From positions 10,027,502 through 10,091,501 of the forward strand of contig CM029372.1 in the NCBI GenBank assembly GCA_017165825.1: a stretch of DNA of 64,000 bases. Reading direction: 5' to 3'. Every line of letters begins with the position of its first letter. The first letter of the stretch is position 1. This document shows, in pieces, positions 1 to 11,600 of the stretch. A program made the translations under genes and the position numbers. Source of the stretch: Hepsetus odoe. Taxonomy: Eukaryota > Chordata > Actinopteri > Characiformes > Hepsetidae. The notes beneath the pieces were generated by a model. The model had not been told where the DNA came from. It saw only the letters and a program-made list of their open reading frames with translations, and made no database searches.

Positions 1-1216
1 TCACTCAAATAAAGCTTCTACTTTAAAGACCCTGACATGCTTTCTGAAAAATTTTATTTGGGAACTACGTTATTTCCAATGAGACCTGAGTGCAATATGT
101 CTCTTGTACAGCAAGTTGTCCACCTTATCTCCCGCTGAAGTTGCTGTTGCTCATGCCTGTCAACTTCACCATCCTTTAGTCATCAAAGCTGAACAATGAT
201 TAACACTGCCATTTCACCAGGTTTTCCGCAGGGCTCTTTCTGACCTGTCAGCACTCTAGTTTACTTTGCCAAGACGTCTCTTCGCTTTTCTCCATCTGAA
301 AGAGTTGGGCTGAAGCAAACGAACTCCATAAATGCTTCCAAGGCTTCCCATTTCACTGATTTCGTTATGGTCTTCTAAAGAACAGCAGATCAGATCTGAT
401 CTGCAGATATGCAGATGTATCTCTTCAAACATGGAAACAGTCCATGAGGGAGAGAATTAATCTGAAGAACTCAAGCAAGATAATGTTACTAACTAAGAGG
501 TATTTAGCTTTAAAGCCTAAATTTTTTTTGAGAGCATGCAAATGTCTATGAACTTGTGACATTACATCTTTGTGGATAATGCTCCAATACATACATTATC
601 TCCTTTGTTTTAGTATTAGAAGCACTGAAACCTTACACATGTTCAAAGCATCTTTGGTGTATTCTCAGTGTGTGTTCAAAAAGTTTGAAAATGAAATCAT
701 ACTTTTTAAGGTTATGCTTCAGACCAAAGAACCTGATAAGCTTATTATTATAGCAAGACAGAAGCAAAAAGAAGTTTTTTGCTTTTTTGAAAGAAGAAGT
801 AAAAGTAGTGATTTTGTCTTAATGAATAAAGTTAACTTGATACATTACAGTTATACAGACTGTGTCGCTCATCAGAATAACATATTTATTAGGGAAATTG
901 ATAGCGGCAATTTTTGTTAACATATACAGTCAGAAAAAAGAGCACTGTACAAACCTTTGATGGGCATCGCATAGAGATGCTCATATGCAACTTGATGTTT
1001 ATATAGGTCATTCAGAAGGCCTGCATTGCTCTTGTGGACTGAATGATTATTAATCTACTCATGCAGAGCAGAGAGAGAATTCTTTTATCTAAACCACAGC
1101 AAACAAACCCCAAACCCCCAAACCTCTGCACCTACTTCCACTTATCTCCCTTTCTGCATTATTCTCTCTACTGCTTTAAGTTTAAGGGAACAAAATAGAA
1201 GGAATTAAGCCCTCCA

Positions 1217-1246
1217 TGTGTGTGCGTGTGTGTGTGTGTGTGTATG

Positions 1247-1284
<38 letters not shown>

Positions 1285-1298
1285 TGCGCGTGTGTGTT
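1217..1298 (+). repeat. (GT)n, interrupted
   Basis: TGTG runs broken by GC, TATGTCC and TCTGCGCG. Another GT run with a G-tract lies at 1497-1541, and a further perfect (GT)10 at 1760-1780. Confidence 0.9.
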
Positions 1299-1898
1299 TG
1301 TCTATCACCAGGGACACTTTCCCTCGTTTAAATCTCATCACATCCCTGGCTGTGTGTGTCTCGGGTGAGAGAGCAGATTTCCCTCTGTCGTTTACCTTCA
1401 CTCCATCTCCTCTTCTCCCTGGGGTCAAGACCCATTATTGTGACACTTTATTTCACGCTCCACCTTCGAGAAAAGATTGAGATAAAAGTGGGCATTTGTG
1501 TTTGTGTGTGTGTGTGTGGGGGGGGGGGGGTGGGGGGGGTGTAGAAAGGGATCAAACACTGCTGGCACGTGTACCTCTGAAGATGGTAGCTGTAAATAGA
1601 TCGATCGCTGTAAATAAATAGATCGGTGCTTTAAGCCCAGTGGTCGTGTTTGGGTTAAACACAATCTCACACACACATACACACACACTGCACCCAGCTG
1701 TGCTCCTGTCTGTAGAGTTTACCCACTAACCACCAGGAAACCTTCTGCCAGAGCAGGATTGTGTGTGTGTGTGTGTGTGTCAAAGAAAGGGCAGTGGGTT
1801 ATTTTTCTGGTCTGTAACCACTTTGAACCATCTTTTAACCTTCTAGCAACCCCCCTTTTCTCTGTTTTTCTCTCTCTGCATCCCTGTTTATTTATATG

Positions 1899-2474
1899 CA
1901 GTACTGTGCAAAAGTTTTAGGCAGGTGTGAAAAAATGCTGTAAACAAAGAATGCTTTCAGAAATATAAATAATGATTGTTTACTTTTATCAATTTACAAA
2001 ATGCAAAGTGAGCGAACAAAAGAAAAATCTAAATCAAATCAATATTTGGTGTTTCTACCTTTTACCTTCAAACCAGCATCAGTTCTTCTAGGTACACTTG
2101 CACAAAGTTCTTCTAGGTACACTTACACTTGCACAAAATTTTGTAGGATTATAGTCGGTGTGTGATCAACCAGTTTTACCAAACAGGTGCTGATGATCAT
2201 CAATGTCACACAGAGGATGAAACACAGTCATGTTTGGAACAACCTACCAGCCGAGCTCCTTCAAAAACTGTGTGCAAGTGTACCTAGAAGAACTGATGCT
2301 GTTCTGAAGGCAAAGGGTGGTCACACCAAATATTGATTTGATTTAGATTTCTCTTTTGTTCATTCACTGCATTTTGTTGATTGATGAAAATAAATGATTA
2401 ACACTTCCATTTCTGAAAGCATTCTTTGTTTACAGCATTTTTTCACACCTGCCTAAAACTTTTGCACAGTACTG
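1899..2474 (+). mobile_element. Fold-back Tc1-derived MITE, copy 1
   Basis: Terminal inverted repeats start CAGTACTGTGCAAAAGTTTT on the left, with the complement ending CAGTACTG on the right next to TA. The arms run about 190 bases. The right arm carries the last codons of a Tc1 transposase (AKGGHTKY then stop at about 2335), and the left arm holds the same text in reverse. The loop (about 2110-2230) is longer than in the other copies and contains a partly repeated TTCTTCTAGGTACACTT motif. No intact transposase. Confidence 0.85.
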
Positions 2475-2819
2475 TATATAACTGTCTGTTTTTTCTCAAT
2501 ATCTGTCTCTTTGTTTATTTCTGTCTCTCTGTGTCTCTGTTTCTCTCTCTTAAATTTCTCTTTATATTTCTCTTTTTCTATCTCTGTCTTTTCTCTGTGT
2601 CTCTCTTTATGTCTGAAACGAAATGACATTTGAATGAAAAGAAACTACTTAGGCAGGGGGACACTGGATTCTATAGAGCTGATAAAAGTCATGGTGATGA
2701 TCAGTTTTATTATAAAATGTCTCACAAGGTGCAAGATTTTGTGATTTTGATGGGGACATGATGTTGAGTAGTAGGTGACAATTTTTTCCTCTGTTTTGAG
2801 TATTGTTAAAAAAAGGCGA

Positions 2820-2822
<3 letters not shown>

Positions 2823-2867
<45 letters not shown>

Positions 2868-2882
2868 CTTTCTCTCTCTCTC
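2823..2882 (+). repeat. (CT)n microsatellite
   Basis: About 60 bases of CT with single G and T interruptions near the right end. Confidence 0.95.
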
Positions 2883-3582
2883 ATTTCAGTAGTGTGATTT
2901 TTACAATCATTATATATGAAGATGAACGGTAATGGTAATGTACAGTTGCGCTGTGTGTGCTGAAGTGTGATGTGACAGAAGGAGAGCAGTCTCAGATTCA
3001 TCCCTCTGAAGAAGTTAAGGGCTTCTGATGGCCCCATACATGTCAGGGCTCATTTTTCTGAAAGCACTCTGGATGTACCCCTTCCTGGCTGTGGCTGATG
3101 GGGGACGAGCAGAATGCACTCAACACATCTTGTTCCTGAAGAAATTAAAACAGGGTTTCTAACTGCGCTCTGTGTGAGGAGCCAAATTGAATTCATTCCC
3201 ACTCTCATCTGTAGTGCTTTTTTTAAAGCGTCTTCTTGGTAGGTGTGTAATCATACACTTAGCCGATGATTCATGATGCCTAGTTTACAATTTGATATCA
3301 CAACAAAGTTCTGGACAATATCTGAATGAAAAACATGAGTATGAGTAATCATATTGTTTACTAGCCTTACTAGAGCTGAGAGACCGGGCAAAAGCTTTTG
3401 AGATGGCTTTTGATGTTGTGAAACACCTGCAAACTTTGGTGAACTACCAACGGAACTGTATCGAATTAACATCATTTCTATTCTCTGTGATGCACATTTC
3501 TGCATTTTTACATCACCATGCACTGTTACACCTCTAGCTGATGGCTCAGTTGGGAAGAGAAATACTTTGTACTTCACATAGT

Positions 3583-3840
3583 TGAAGTGAAAGTGAAAGT
3601 GACAACGTGTCATTGGGAAATACAGCACAGCACATAGTGAACCATAATGGAATTTGGCCTCTGCATTTCACCCATACACACACATGCAGCAGGGGGCAGC
3701 TATTGAAAGCGCCCAGGGAGCAGTGATGGGGACGCTACTTTGGGGTGCCTCCAGGTACCTCAGGGTGACCTACTGGTCTGGGATTTGAACCCATGACCTT
3801 CCAATCCTAGGGCCAACTCCCTAACCACTAGGTCACCGCT
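3583..3840 (-). mobile_element. tRNA-derived SINE copy (minus)
   Basis: Minus orientation: the tail GAAGTGAAAGTGAAAGTGAC lies at the left and the tRNA head at the right (AACCACTAGGTCACCGCT). The complement shows box A-like GTGACCTAGTGGTTAGGGAG and box B-like GGTTCAAATCC. The middle has the shared GTACCTGG..GCGCTTTCAATAGCTGCCCC text. Confidence 0.85.
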
Positions 3841-5455
3841 GGTGCAACTGGAGTACAGTTTTCAGTTATCTGTATGTAGTGGCGTATTTATTTTTTTCTG
3901 ACAACTTTTTACTTTTACTCTGTACATTTTACCATAAATGTGTGTTTATTTAAAACAGCCTCCTTTCTGTTTGTTCTATCTTTGTATTTCAGCCTCCTTA
4001 TATACGTTGGAATACACCTGAGGGGCAATTATCCATTATTTTTATATTTTTCTTTCACAAGTCTCTGTAACATAAAATACTTAAATTGTTGAGGCAGAAA
4101 GACAGAAAAGAAAAATCCTTGGCATGTACATCAGTGCAGATCATACAAGACCTAATAAAACACAGATTATACAAAAAATGTAACATTGAAAACAAAGAAA
4201 AGGAGACTTTTTGTTGCGGGAGTTAAGACGTGCACTGAGTGTAACATCAATGATGGGGAACGAGTAGAGACAAGAATAAAAGAGAAGCCATGCGGTTAAT
4301 GTCAATGGACTGTTTCTATTGATGCTGAAGTGTGTTTAATAGTTTCTGAATTATATTGATATGGCATGTGTTTCAGTTTGCTTTGGACCGAAACAAAGGG
4401 CTGCTTTTTACTTTGAGTACATTTCAGAGCTGCTACTTTTTACTTTTACTGACTAAAGACGTTGAATCAACATTTTTACTGTTAACAGAGTCATATTATA
4501 CACAGGTATCTGCATGTCTGCTTAAATAATGTGTGTATTTCCACCACTTCTGCTTTTGCGGCAGCCAGTTTATTCTAAGGGTAGCAGGAATAGTAGTTAG
4601 TCAAATGGTCATCAGTAAAAAAGTAGGCGGCTATTCATCATTACCAAAAAATGGGCATCAGTGCAAAGCTTTCAGCTCTGATGGCAGATGCTGTTTGGAG
4701 GTTAGATACATGCAGGCTTTGGAGAGTTTATTTTTTGGCCCAGAAACACAATTTATGAATTTACACAGGCCTTTTCATGTACCTGCAAACAAATTCACCA
4801 CTTTTTAGAGTCTAGCCTTTAACAGCTGCCAGTAAAAGCTAAGTAACTTGGCTTCAGGTTGGAAGTAGTAGAATGGCTATAAATACTTGGGACAGGTGGA
4901 GCCTTCTAATGCAGACAAGGTGCATCCAGAGTCAGGTAGAAACACTGAATGTTTCGCAGATTGGTTAGTTTGCAGTTAGTCAAATCATGCTGTCCTAGAA
5001 AAGGCAGGCAGTCCTTGAAATGTATGGATCAGTGTGGCTTTACGCAGCTTACAGTGGAATTGGTTTTATATACAGCCTATTGCATATTGGGCATTTGAGA
5101 ACAAGACAAATTGGTGTATTTTTTAATGCGATGCACTGAAGGCTTCTGGGATTGCTAACAAAAGAAGAATATCAGATGAGAGATCAGATATTCAGCTTTA
5201 TTTCTTGGCATTTACATCCACATGTGTTGCATTTCATAAAGCGTATAAGCTTTTGTATCTGACCATCTGGTTTTGCAAATGAGCAAACAGAATAAACTGA
5301 CAAGTGCTTGTTGTTCCACAGGTGAGTCCTGTAGGTTGTTTTTTTTTAGACTAGAAATAGCTCATGATATCTACTCTCAGATGAAGTTTTGATTTCACCT
5401 GTGAAGACTGCATTTACCAGAATAATAACCAACAAGTTACATATATATATATATA

Positions 5456-6020
5456 CAGCACTGTGCAAAGGTTTTAGGCAGGTGTGAAAAAATGCTGTAA
5501 ACAAAGAATGCTTTCAGAAATATAAATAATGATTGTTCATTTTTATCAATTTACAAAATGCAAAGTGAACAAACAAAAGAAAAATCTAAATCAAACCAAT
5601 ATTTGGTGTTACTACCTTTTGCCTTCAAACCAGCATCAGTTCTTCTGGCCCCCACAGAGCCCTGATCTCAACATCATCCAGTGTGTCTGGATTACATGAA
5701 GAGACAGAAGGATGTGAGGAAGCTACATCCACAGAAGATCTGTGGTTAGTTCTCCAAGATGTTTGGAACAACCGACCAGCCGAGTTCCTTCAAAAACTGT
5801 GTGCAAGTGTACCTAGAAGAATTGATGCTGTTTTGAAGGCAAAGGGTGGTCACACCAAATATTGATTTGATTTAGATTTCTCTTTTGTTCATTCACTGCA
5901 TTTTGTTGATTGATGAAAATAAATGATTAACACTTCCATTTCTGAAAGCATTCTTTGTTTATTCCATACAAGCATTCTTTATTTTTTCCACACCTGCCTA
6001 AAACTTTTGTGCAGTATTCT
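5456..6020 (+). mobile_element. Fold-back Tc1-derived MITE, copy 2
   Basis: Begins CAGCACTGTGCAAAGGTTTT right after a (TA)n tract and ends GCCTAAAACTTTTGTGCAGT before another (TA)n. It contains a transposase C-terminal remnant on the plus strand (about 5655-5865) with PDLN, EDLWLVLQDVWNN, SVPRR and KAKGGHTKY, the normal end of Tc1 transposases. The DDE catalytic core is missing. The left arm reads the same terminal codons in reverse as far as CAGTTCTTCT. A short extra segment (TTATTCCATACAAGC) interrupts the right arm near 5958. Confidence 0.87.
5655..5865 (+). pseudogene. Tc1 transposase C-terminal fragment in MITE copy 2
   Basis: Starts at the codons for FWPPQSPDLN-like text, loses frame around the word following VWI, then stays open from the EATSTEDLWLVL block to a TGA at 5863-5865. 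Only about 70 residues of a protein usually near 340 are left, and the catalytic aspartates are absent. It belongs to the C-terminal tail of the IS630/Tc1/mariner DDE transposases. Not functional; kept as part of the element's fold-back arm. Confidence 0.8.
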
Positions 6021-6029
6021 ATATATATA

Positions 6030-6480
6030 TATATAACTTGCTGGTCAAGGAAAACAACAGATGATGACAGAAAAGTGGTGAGAGTGTTGAAGAAAAACCT
6101 CAAAACAACAGTCAGTGACATCATGAAACACCTCCAAGGGCAGGCGTGGAGGTCATACAACGACTGAAGAAAACTTACAAAAGAAGTACAAAGATGAGGT
6201 GCAGAATTTCTTGAACGATTTATGCATCTCAACTAATCAGCAAGACAATGATCCCAAACAGACTTCCAAGTTAATAATGGATTTCATTTGGGGGAAAAGT
6301 GAAAGTTTTTTGGGTTGGCCAAGTCAGCCACCAGATCCGAACGCTGTTGAACATGATTTCCATCTCCTGAAAAGGCGACGGAATAAGGAAACACTGGGTG
6401 GTCAGATACACAAGGTTCTATGTTCTATGTACTTGAGAATATCTGGGTCTAAATACCAGAAAAGTATCTGAAACCCAAAT
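6030..6480 (+). pseudogene. Separate degenerate Tc1-like transposase fragment
   Basis: Immediately downstream of MITE copy 2, in two frames. The first (about 6040-6167) reads TTDDDRKVVRVLKKNLKTTV, a Tc1 helix-turn-helix region. The second (6199-6471) reads QQDNDPKQTSKLIMDF, then GWPSQPPDPNAVEHDFHLLK, matching the QQDNDPKHTS and WPSQSPDLNPIE motifs of Tc1 transposases. The middle of the protein is deleted and the frame is broken. It differs from the MITE's own transposase, so this is a second Tc1 lineage. Confidence 0.8.
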
Positions 6481-6991
6481 GACTCCAGTGCATAAAAAGC
6501 ACTGATAACATTGTTGTTCATTGTTGTTGGAACTTTATTTCTGCGCTGATACAGGGGTTTTGTGCTTAGTGGAGAATCTGTCTATGAACTTTGCTCTGCT
6601 GTTTCTTATGCTCTTGCTCTGCTGTTTCTTATGTTTCTTATGTAAGACAAGTTGGAGACTCACCACAAAGTGAAAAGTGGCTTTTTTAGGTGACTAGTCT
6701 GTTTAACCCCTGTTCCATAGTAACAGCCATATAAATGAAAAACAAAGGTACTGTAGTTTTCCATGGTGATGTTTGCTGATTGTTACCTCATAATGGGTTT
6801 TAGATCCACTTTAAACACCTCAGGATTGTCATGTCATCACAATATGAAGGTTAAAATCAATATACAGTCAGAATGCAATCTTTAAAGTTTTACACATACC
6901 CTTCAAGGTCCACTAATCTGTTAAAAATATTTTTGTGTTTCTGTAGTTAAATCACTGTATTTTAGACTAATATCTTTAGATTTCGTTCATC

Positions 6992-6994
<3 letters not shown>

Positions 6995-7062
<68 letters not shown>

Positions 7063-7086
7063 AGATAGAGCGAGAGAGAGAGAGAG
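6995..7086 (+). repeat. (TG)33 followed by (GA)n
   Basis: An uninterrupted TG run of 66 bases passes directly into AGAGATAGAGCGAGAGAGAG. Largest perfect TG tract upstream of exon 2. Confidence 0.95.
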
Positions 7087-7847
7087 GAGAAGCTATATGC
7101 TGTTGCTGAGAAATTGGAAATCCTTATTCAATGTCTAATAATAACTTCACTACCCCACCCACTCAACAACATCCTGCATCGCTTTCCTACCAAAAAGGAG
7201 AGAGAGAGAGAGAGAGAGAGAATGAAAAGTGTAGGGTGTGAACGTGAAAGATTATGATGTTGTGTGGGACGATGAAGAATTTGGTTCAGGGTGGTCTGTA
7301 GAGGACTTTTTGTTTTCCTCTGCTGCTGACCAGATTTAGACACAGAGGAAGGAGCTGGAGAAAAGAGGAGGAAGGAAGGAAAATGGAAACAGTCCTCCCA
7401 TCTCTCTTTCTGAAAGTCAAGGTCTAGTTTTTTTCATTTCTCAAGGCTGAGCTAGAATTGCAGTTCAAAGGAGCGGTTTTCTGCATGAGCAAACACAGGC
7501 TCTCACACAAAGTTCATTTTATAATTGTAAGCATGTGTGACTGTGCATGTTCCCTGCATAAGATGCTGTACAGAAATGGTTGTGAATAAACAGATGTTTC
7601 TAAATGGAAACTTAAATCAAATCTTAACTAATCTAATCTGTTTTGTTGGTTCTGTAGGTGAAAACACACAGACACTCACACACATTCCCGCATAGACTAC
7701 TTGTGTGAGTACAGGAGGCTGTCACAGTTTCCCCTGTGCTTACTGGAGAAATAAATATTGCACATTTATCACTCTTTCCTCTCATCCCTCCTCTCAATCC
7801 AGCCTTCCCCTCACCCCCTGATGTATCCATTAATCATAGTTTGACAG

Positions 7848-7849
<2 letters not shown>

Positions 7850-7892
<43 letters not shown>
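7850..7892 (+). repeat. (CT)21 microsatellite
   Basis: Perfect CT run followed by TTTTTG. A (GA)12 run lies at 7197-7221 upstream. Confidence 0.95.
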
Positions 7893-7896
<4 letters not shown>

Positions 7897-8197
7897 GTCT
7901 CTTCTCATAAAGTGTAAAGTGAGTAAATATTAGATTGTGCTGACAATATGTATTGGCTGCATTAGTGAATGATTGGTTTGCTGAAGGTGAATATGGTTAC
8001 TTGGGGAATGAGTACTGGATTATATATAGATGAAGGTTATAGTTTTCTTTTTTTTCCCTTATTCCCATTCTTCTTCTTTTCCTTTTTATTATTGATTGTT
8101 CTTTTTTATTTTATCTATTTTATTATTAATGCATTTATATTGTAATCAGTCACTACTGATTTACATACAAACATACACACACACACACACACAATTG

Positions 8198-8298
8198 CTT
8201 TTTCAATAGCTGCCCCCTGCTGCACGTGTGTGTATGAGGCTGAATTTTGTTGTGTTGTGTTGTGCTGCATTTCGCAGTGATAAGGGTACTCACTTTCA

Positions 8299-8304
<6 letters not shown>
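8198..8304 (+). mobile_element. SINE 3' tail fragment near the exon 2 acceptor
   Basis: Only the last 105 bases of the SINE are present, from TTTCAATAGCTGCCCCCTGC to CACTTTCACTTTCAC; the tRNA head is absent. A (CA)n follows. The fragment ends about 118 bases before exon 2. Confidence 0.75.

Positions 8305-8331
<27 letters not shown>
8303..8331 (+). repeat. (CA)14 grown from the SINE tail
   Basis: The repeat follows directly on TTTCACTTTCAC of the SINE fragment, so it probably expanded from that tail. Confidence 0.85.
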
Positions 8332-8334
<3 letters not shown>

Positions 8335-8422
8335 TATTGTTGCCCAATCACATTATTTTAAATTTTAAACTTTTCTTAAGACAGTTTTTCTCTTTGCCAA
8401 CCACTGTGTGTGTGTTTTACAG

Positions 8423-8526
8423 GCTCGGTGGCACTGAGTGTGTTCCTGGTGTCGTTGGCAGTAACAGTGTGTGCCATTTGGCTTGTGGCTCTTTGTGGCG
8501 TCTGTGGTTGGTGTCAACGCAAGCTG
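8423..8526 (+). CDS. syt7: syt7 exon 2: transmembrane segment and palmitoylation cysteines
   Basis: The exon starts after TTTTACAG and ends before GTGAGT. The first two bases complete a codon, then 34 codons follow, ending CGVCGWCQRKL. A run of about 25 hydrophobic residues forms the single transmembrane helix. The three cysteines spaced C-x2-C-x2-C before QRKL match the mammalian CGLCHWCQRKL block, which is the palmitoylation site affecting dimerisation and trafficking in mammals. The helix itself (SVALSVFLVSLAVTVCAIWL) differs considerably from the mammalian one (VSAIITVSLSVTVVL, as I recall it). The acceptor has a TG-rich stretch and only a short pyrimidine tract. A SINE tail lies about 120 bases upstream and a (CA)31 repeat starts 33 bases downstream. 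The identity of the preceding exon is unknown here. Confidence 0.9.
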
Positions 8527-8556
8527 GTGAGTTACACATATATCTACACACATACG

Positions 8557-8622
<66 letters not shown>

Positions 8623-11600
8623 TGCTTGAATTATTCTCTAACTGCATACATGTAAACGGTTCTACTTTGAGCTCAGTACATATAAATTTGCCCTTTATTT
8701 GATGTGTGAATGGGACAGCGCTATAGCTAGCACAATTTGCCCATAGCACACCAACACAGACCTGTGCACACATGCACGCATACACAAACCTACACACACA
8801 CAAACACGCATACTGGGTGTTATAGGACAGATTGTCTGTGTACTATGAACTGTCGTTGCACATAGACTTTCTCCTTTTCTTGCAAACTACATACACACAC
8901 ACACACACACACACATGCAAGTGACATACACGCACACGCTGAGCCTTTCTTCTGCACAGGCGAACACTGTCACTATGGATTACATTGAAAGGCTTGGAGT
9001 TGCACTGCAGTCCACGGCTTATGTAACCATCTTTGGTTCACTATGTGAGCTGCACTCAAGGAGGCAAACTTTGCATTCTTTCTTTGGGCTTCAATTATGC
9101 CTGATAGATCGCTGGCCTGTTGCATGCTTCATAAAAAAAATCTGATTTACATCATTTCACTTCACAGCAAGCATTACAGAATGTTTATACAAATCCTGTG
9201 AAGTCTGGATTGTGATAGTGAGTAATAGTGGTAGTGTTTAATACCACTGACCTCTACACGGCACACTGGGGTTCAGCTTCTTCCCCAAGCAAGCATGCTA
9301 CACTATTTCAAAAAGATTTCTTGGGCAAGACTCCTAAACATTACATTTAATTAGCTCTATAATGCGATCAAAATTCATAATTCACTCAGGATATAAGCAT
9401 CTGGCACATAATTTCATTTGAAGTTAAATTTAAGGTTTCAAATTAAAGCATTACACTACACAGCTAATTGAACTTTGGCACAATGAACACAATAATGATG
9501 AATTTGCTGCCATGCAACCAGCTATGTAACAGTAAACTCCTTAATTCTATTCAATCCATGATACTGGGTTTAAGCTTTTGATTTTTGAATTTAAGAAATC
9601 TCACAACAAATAACTACTTGTCTTGTCATTTGGAGATGCAAGCAAGCATCCAAAACACTCCCCCTGTGAACCACTAAACCTTCTACACCAGCTGTGAGGG
9701 CACCATTTAAGACAGATGTTTTTCACACTGACCTGCTGTTCCATCTTAAATGAAACCAGATACTTTTTTATTAAAACCCAGTAAAACAAGCCCCCCCCCC
9801 AAAAAAAAAAAAAAAACCCAACAAACTGGTAGGCATAACTCTTACACAAGATGAAAAAAAAGTTTGTGAACTGTTTGACTGTTCCTCTAATGTTTATAGG
9901 TATATTTGTATTACCTGATTAGATCATAGAATGTTTACATTTTTACACAAGTGGGCTCTTCCAGTCTAGATTGGTTTGAAGAAGGAAGAAGGAAGATGCA
10001 GAGGAACAGCAGAAATGGAGATGGTTGTTCCATCTCATTGGACGGGAGCAAGAAGAAGAAGAAGAAGAAGAAGAGATTCTCCAGTCTGAACATACTGAGG
10101 TTTTTGTGATGCAGTGTTTCTTTTCAACCCAGCCACTAGGGATGCACAAGCCAGTGTATTTGTTCGTGCTGGTCCTAAGCCCAGATAAATGGGGAGGGTT
10201 ACGTCCAGCAGGGCATCCAATGTAAAACTTTTGCTAAATCAATATGCGGACAACAAAAAAGACTTCCATTGGACTTCCATTCGATTGACCCTGGTTAAGA
10301 ACGACCTACAGGGTGCTGGTGGAAATTGGGCTACTGTTGGACAAAGGAGAAGAATAAGATGATGGATGATGGCATGTCTGGAGGCAGGAGGATAGAAGGA
10401 AATGGAGGAGAGTGGAAGTGAGGGTAAGAGCTTTAAATGTTGGCAGCATGACTGGTAAAGGTAGAGAATTAGCTGATATGATGGTGAGAAGGAAGGTTGA
10501 CATTTTGTGTGTGCAAGAGACTAAATGGAAGGGTAGTAAGGCCAGGTGTATTGGAGGAGGGTTGTTTAATCATGGGGGGTGATAGAGAGTGTACCCAGGG
10601 AAGAGAGAGTGTTGATTGGACATGTTGGTGAAGGGAACAGAGGTGATGAGGAGGTGATGGGTAGGTAAGGTGTTATGGAGAATGCAGAAGCTCATATAGT
10701 TGTAGATTTTGCTAAAAGGATGGAAATGGCTGTAGTTAATACTTATTTTAAGTTGAGGAAGCAGCACAGGCTGACGTATAAGAGTGGAGGAAGATGCTCA
10801 CAGGTGGATTATGTCCTTTGCAGAAGGGTCAGTCTGAAGGAGATTGGAGACTGCAAAGTAGTGAAAGAGGAGAGTTTAGCTAAACAGCATAGGATGGTGG
10901 TCTGTAGGATGACCTTGGAGGTCAAGCAGAGGAGGAAAGTGAGGACAGAGTCGAGGATCAAGTGGTGGAAGTGGAAAGAGGAGGACGGCAAGGTGGAATT
11001 CAGGCAGGAGCTGGGAACCTACTGCAGAAGTGGCAAGGGAAACAGTTAGAAAAGTACTTGCTGTGACATCTGGAAGGCAGAAGGAGGATATGGAAACCTG
11101 GTGGTGGATCCCAGATGTTTAAGAGTGTATTCAGAAGAAGATGCAGGAGGAAGATGATATAGGATGGTCAGACAGCTAAAGAGAGTAGGCAGGAGTACAA
11201 GGACGCGACGCACAGGGCGTAGAAAGGAGCGGTGAAGGCTAAAGATCAGGTCTTTGGTGAATTGTATGAGAGGTTTGACAGGAAGGAGGGAGAAAAGGAC
11301 CTATACGAATTAGCTAGACATAGACAGAGCTGGGAAAGATATGCAGCAGGTCAGGGCGATAAACGATAGAAATGGAAACGTACTCACAAATGAGCAGAGT
11401 ATGTTGAGCAGATGGAAAGAATACTTTGAGTGACTGATGAAGGAAGAGCATGAGAGAGAGAGATGATTGGATGATGTGAGGATAGTGAACCAGGAAGTGC
11501 AGCGAATAAGGTTAGAGTGATAAAGGCTAGAAATGGAAACATACACACAAGTGGGCAGAATGTTGAGCAGATGAAAAGAACTGAACACTCTGAGGGGCAG

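Larger units (their letters stand above)
1..8422 (+). other. 3' part of syt7 intron 1 (non-coding)
   Basis: No exon could be supported. The stretch contains (GT)n and (CT)n repeats, a G-run at 1518-1539, two fold-back Tc1 MITEs (1899-2474, 5456-6020), a separate Tc1 transposase fragment (about 6030-6480) and a minus-strand SINE (3583-3840). The remainder (1-1200, 3850-5450, 6500-6990, 7230-7850, 7900-8190) is AT-leaning sequence in which I see nothing specific. The short first coding exon of syt7 was looked for and not found, so it probably lies upstream. Confidence 0.7.

Noticed and set aside
570..920. Open frame of 116 codons near the left edge
   Set aside because: AT-rich, no recognisable domain, no splice-site context; consistent with a chance frame in intronic DNA.
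10675..11049. Independent host gene resembling a craniofacial-development-protein-2-like frame
   Set aside because: That vertebrate protein is itself RTE-derived; here the frame lies inside a broken LINE with endonuclease text before it.
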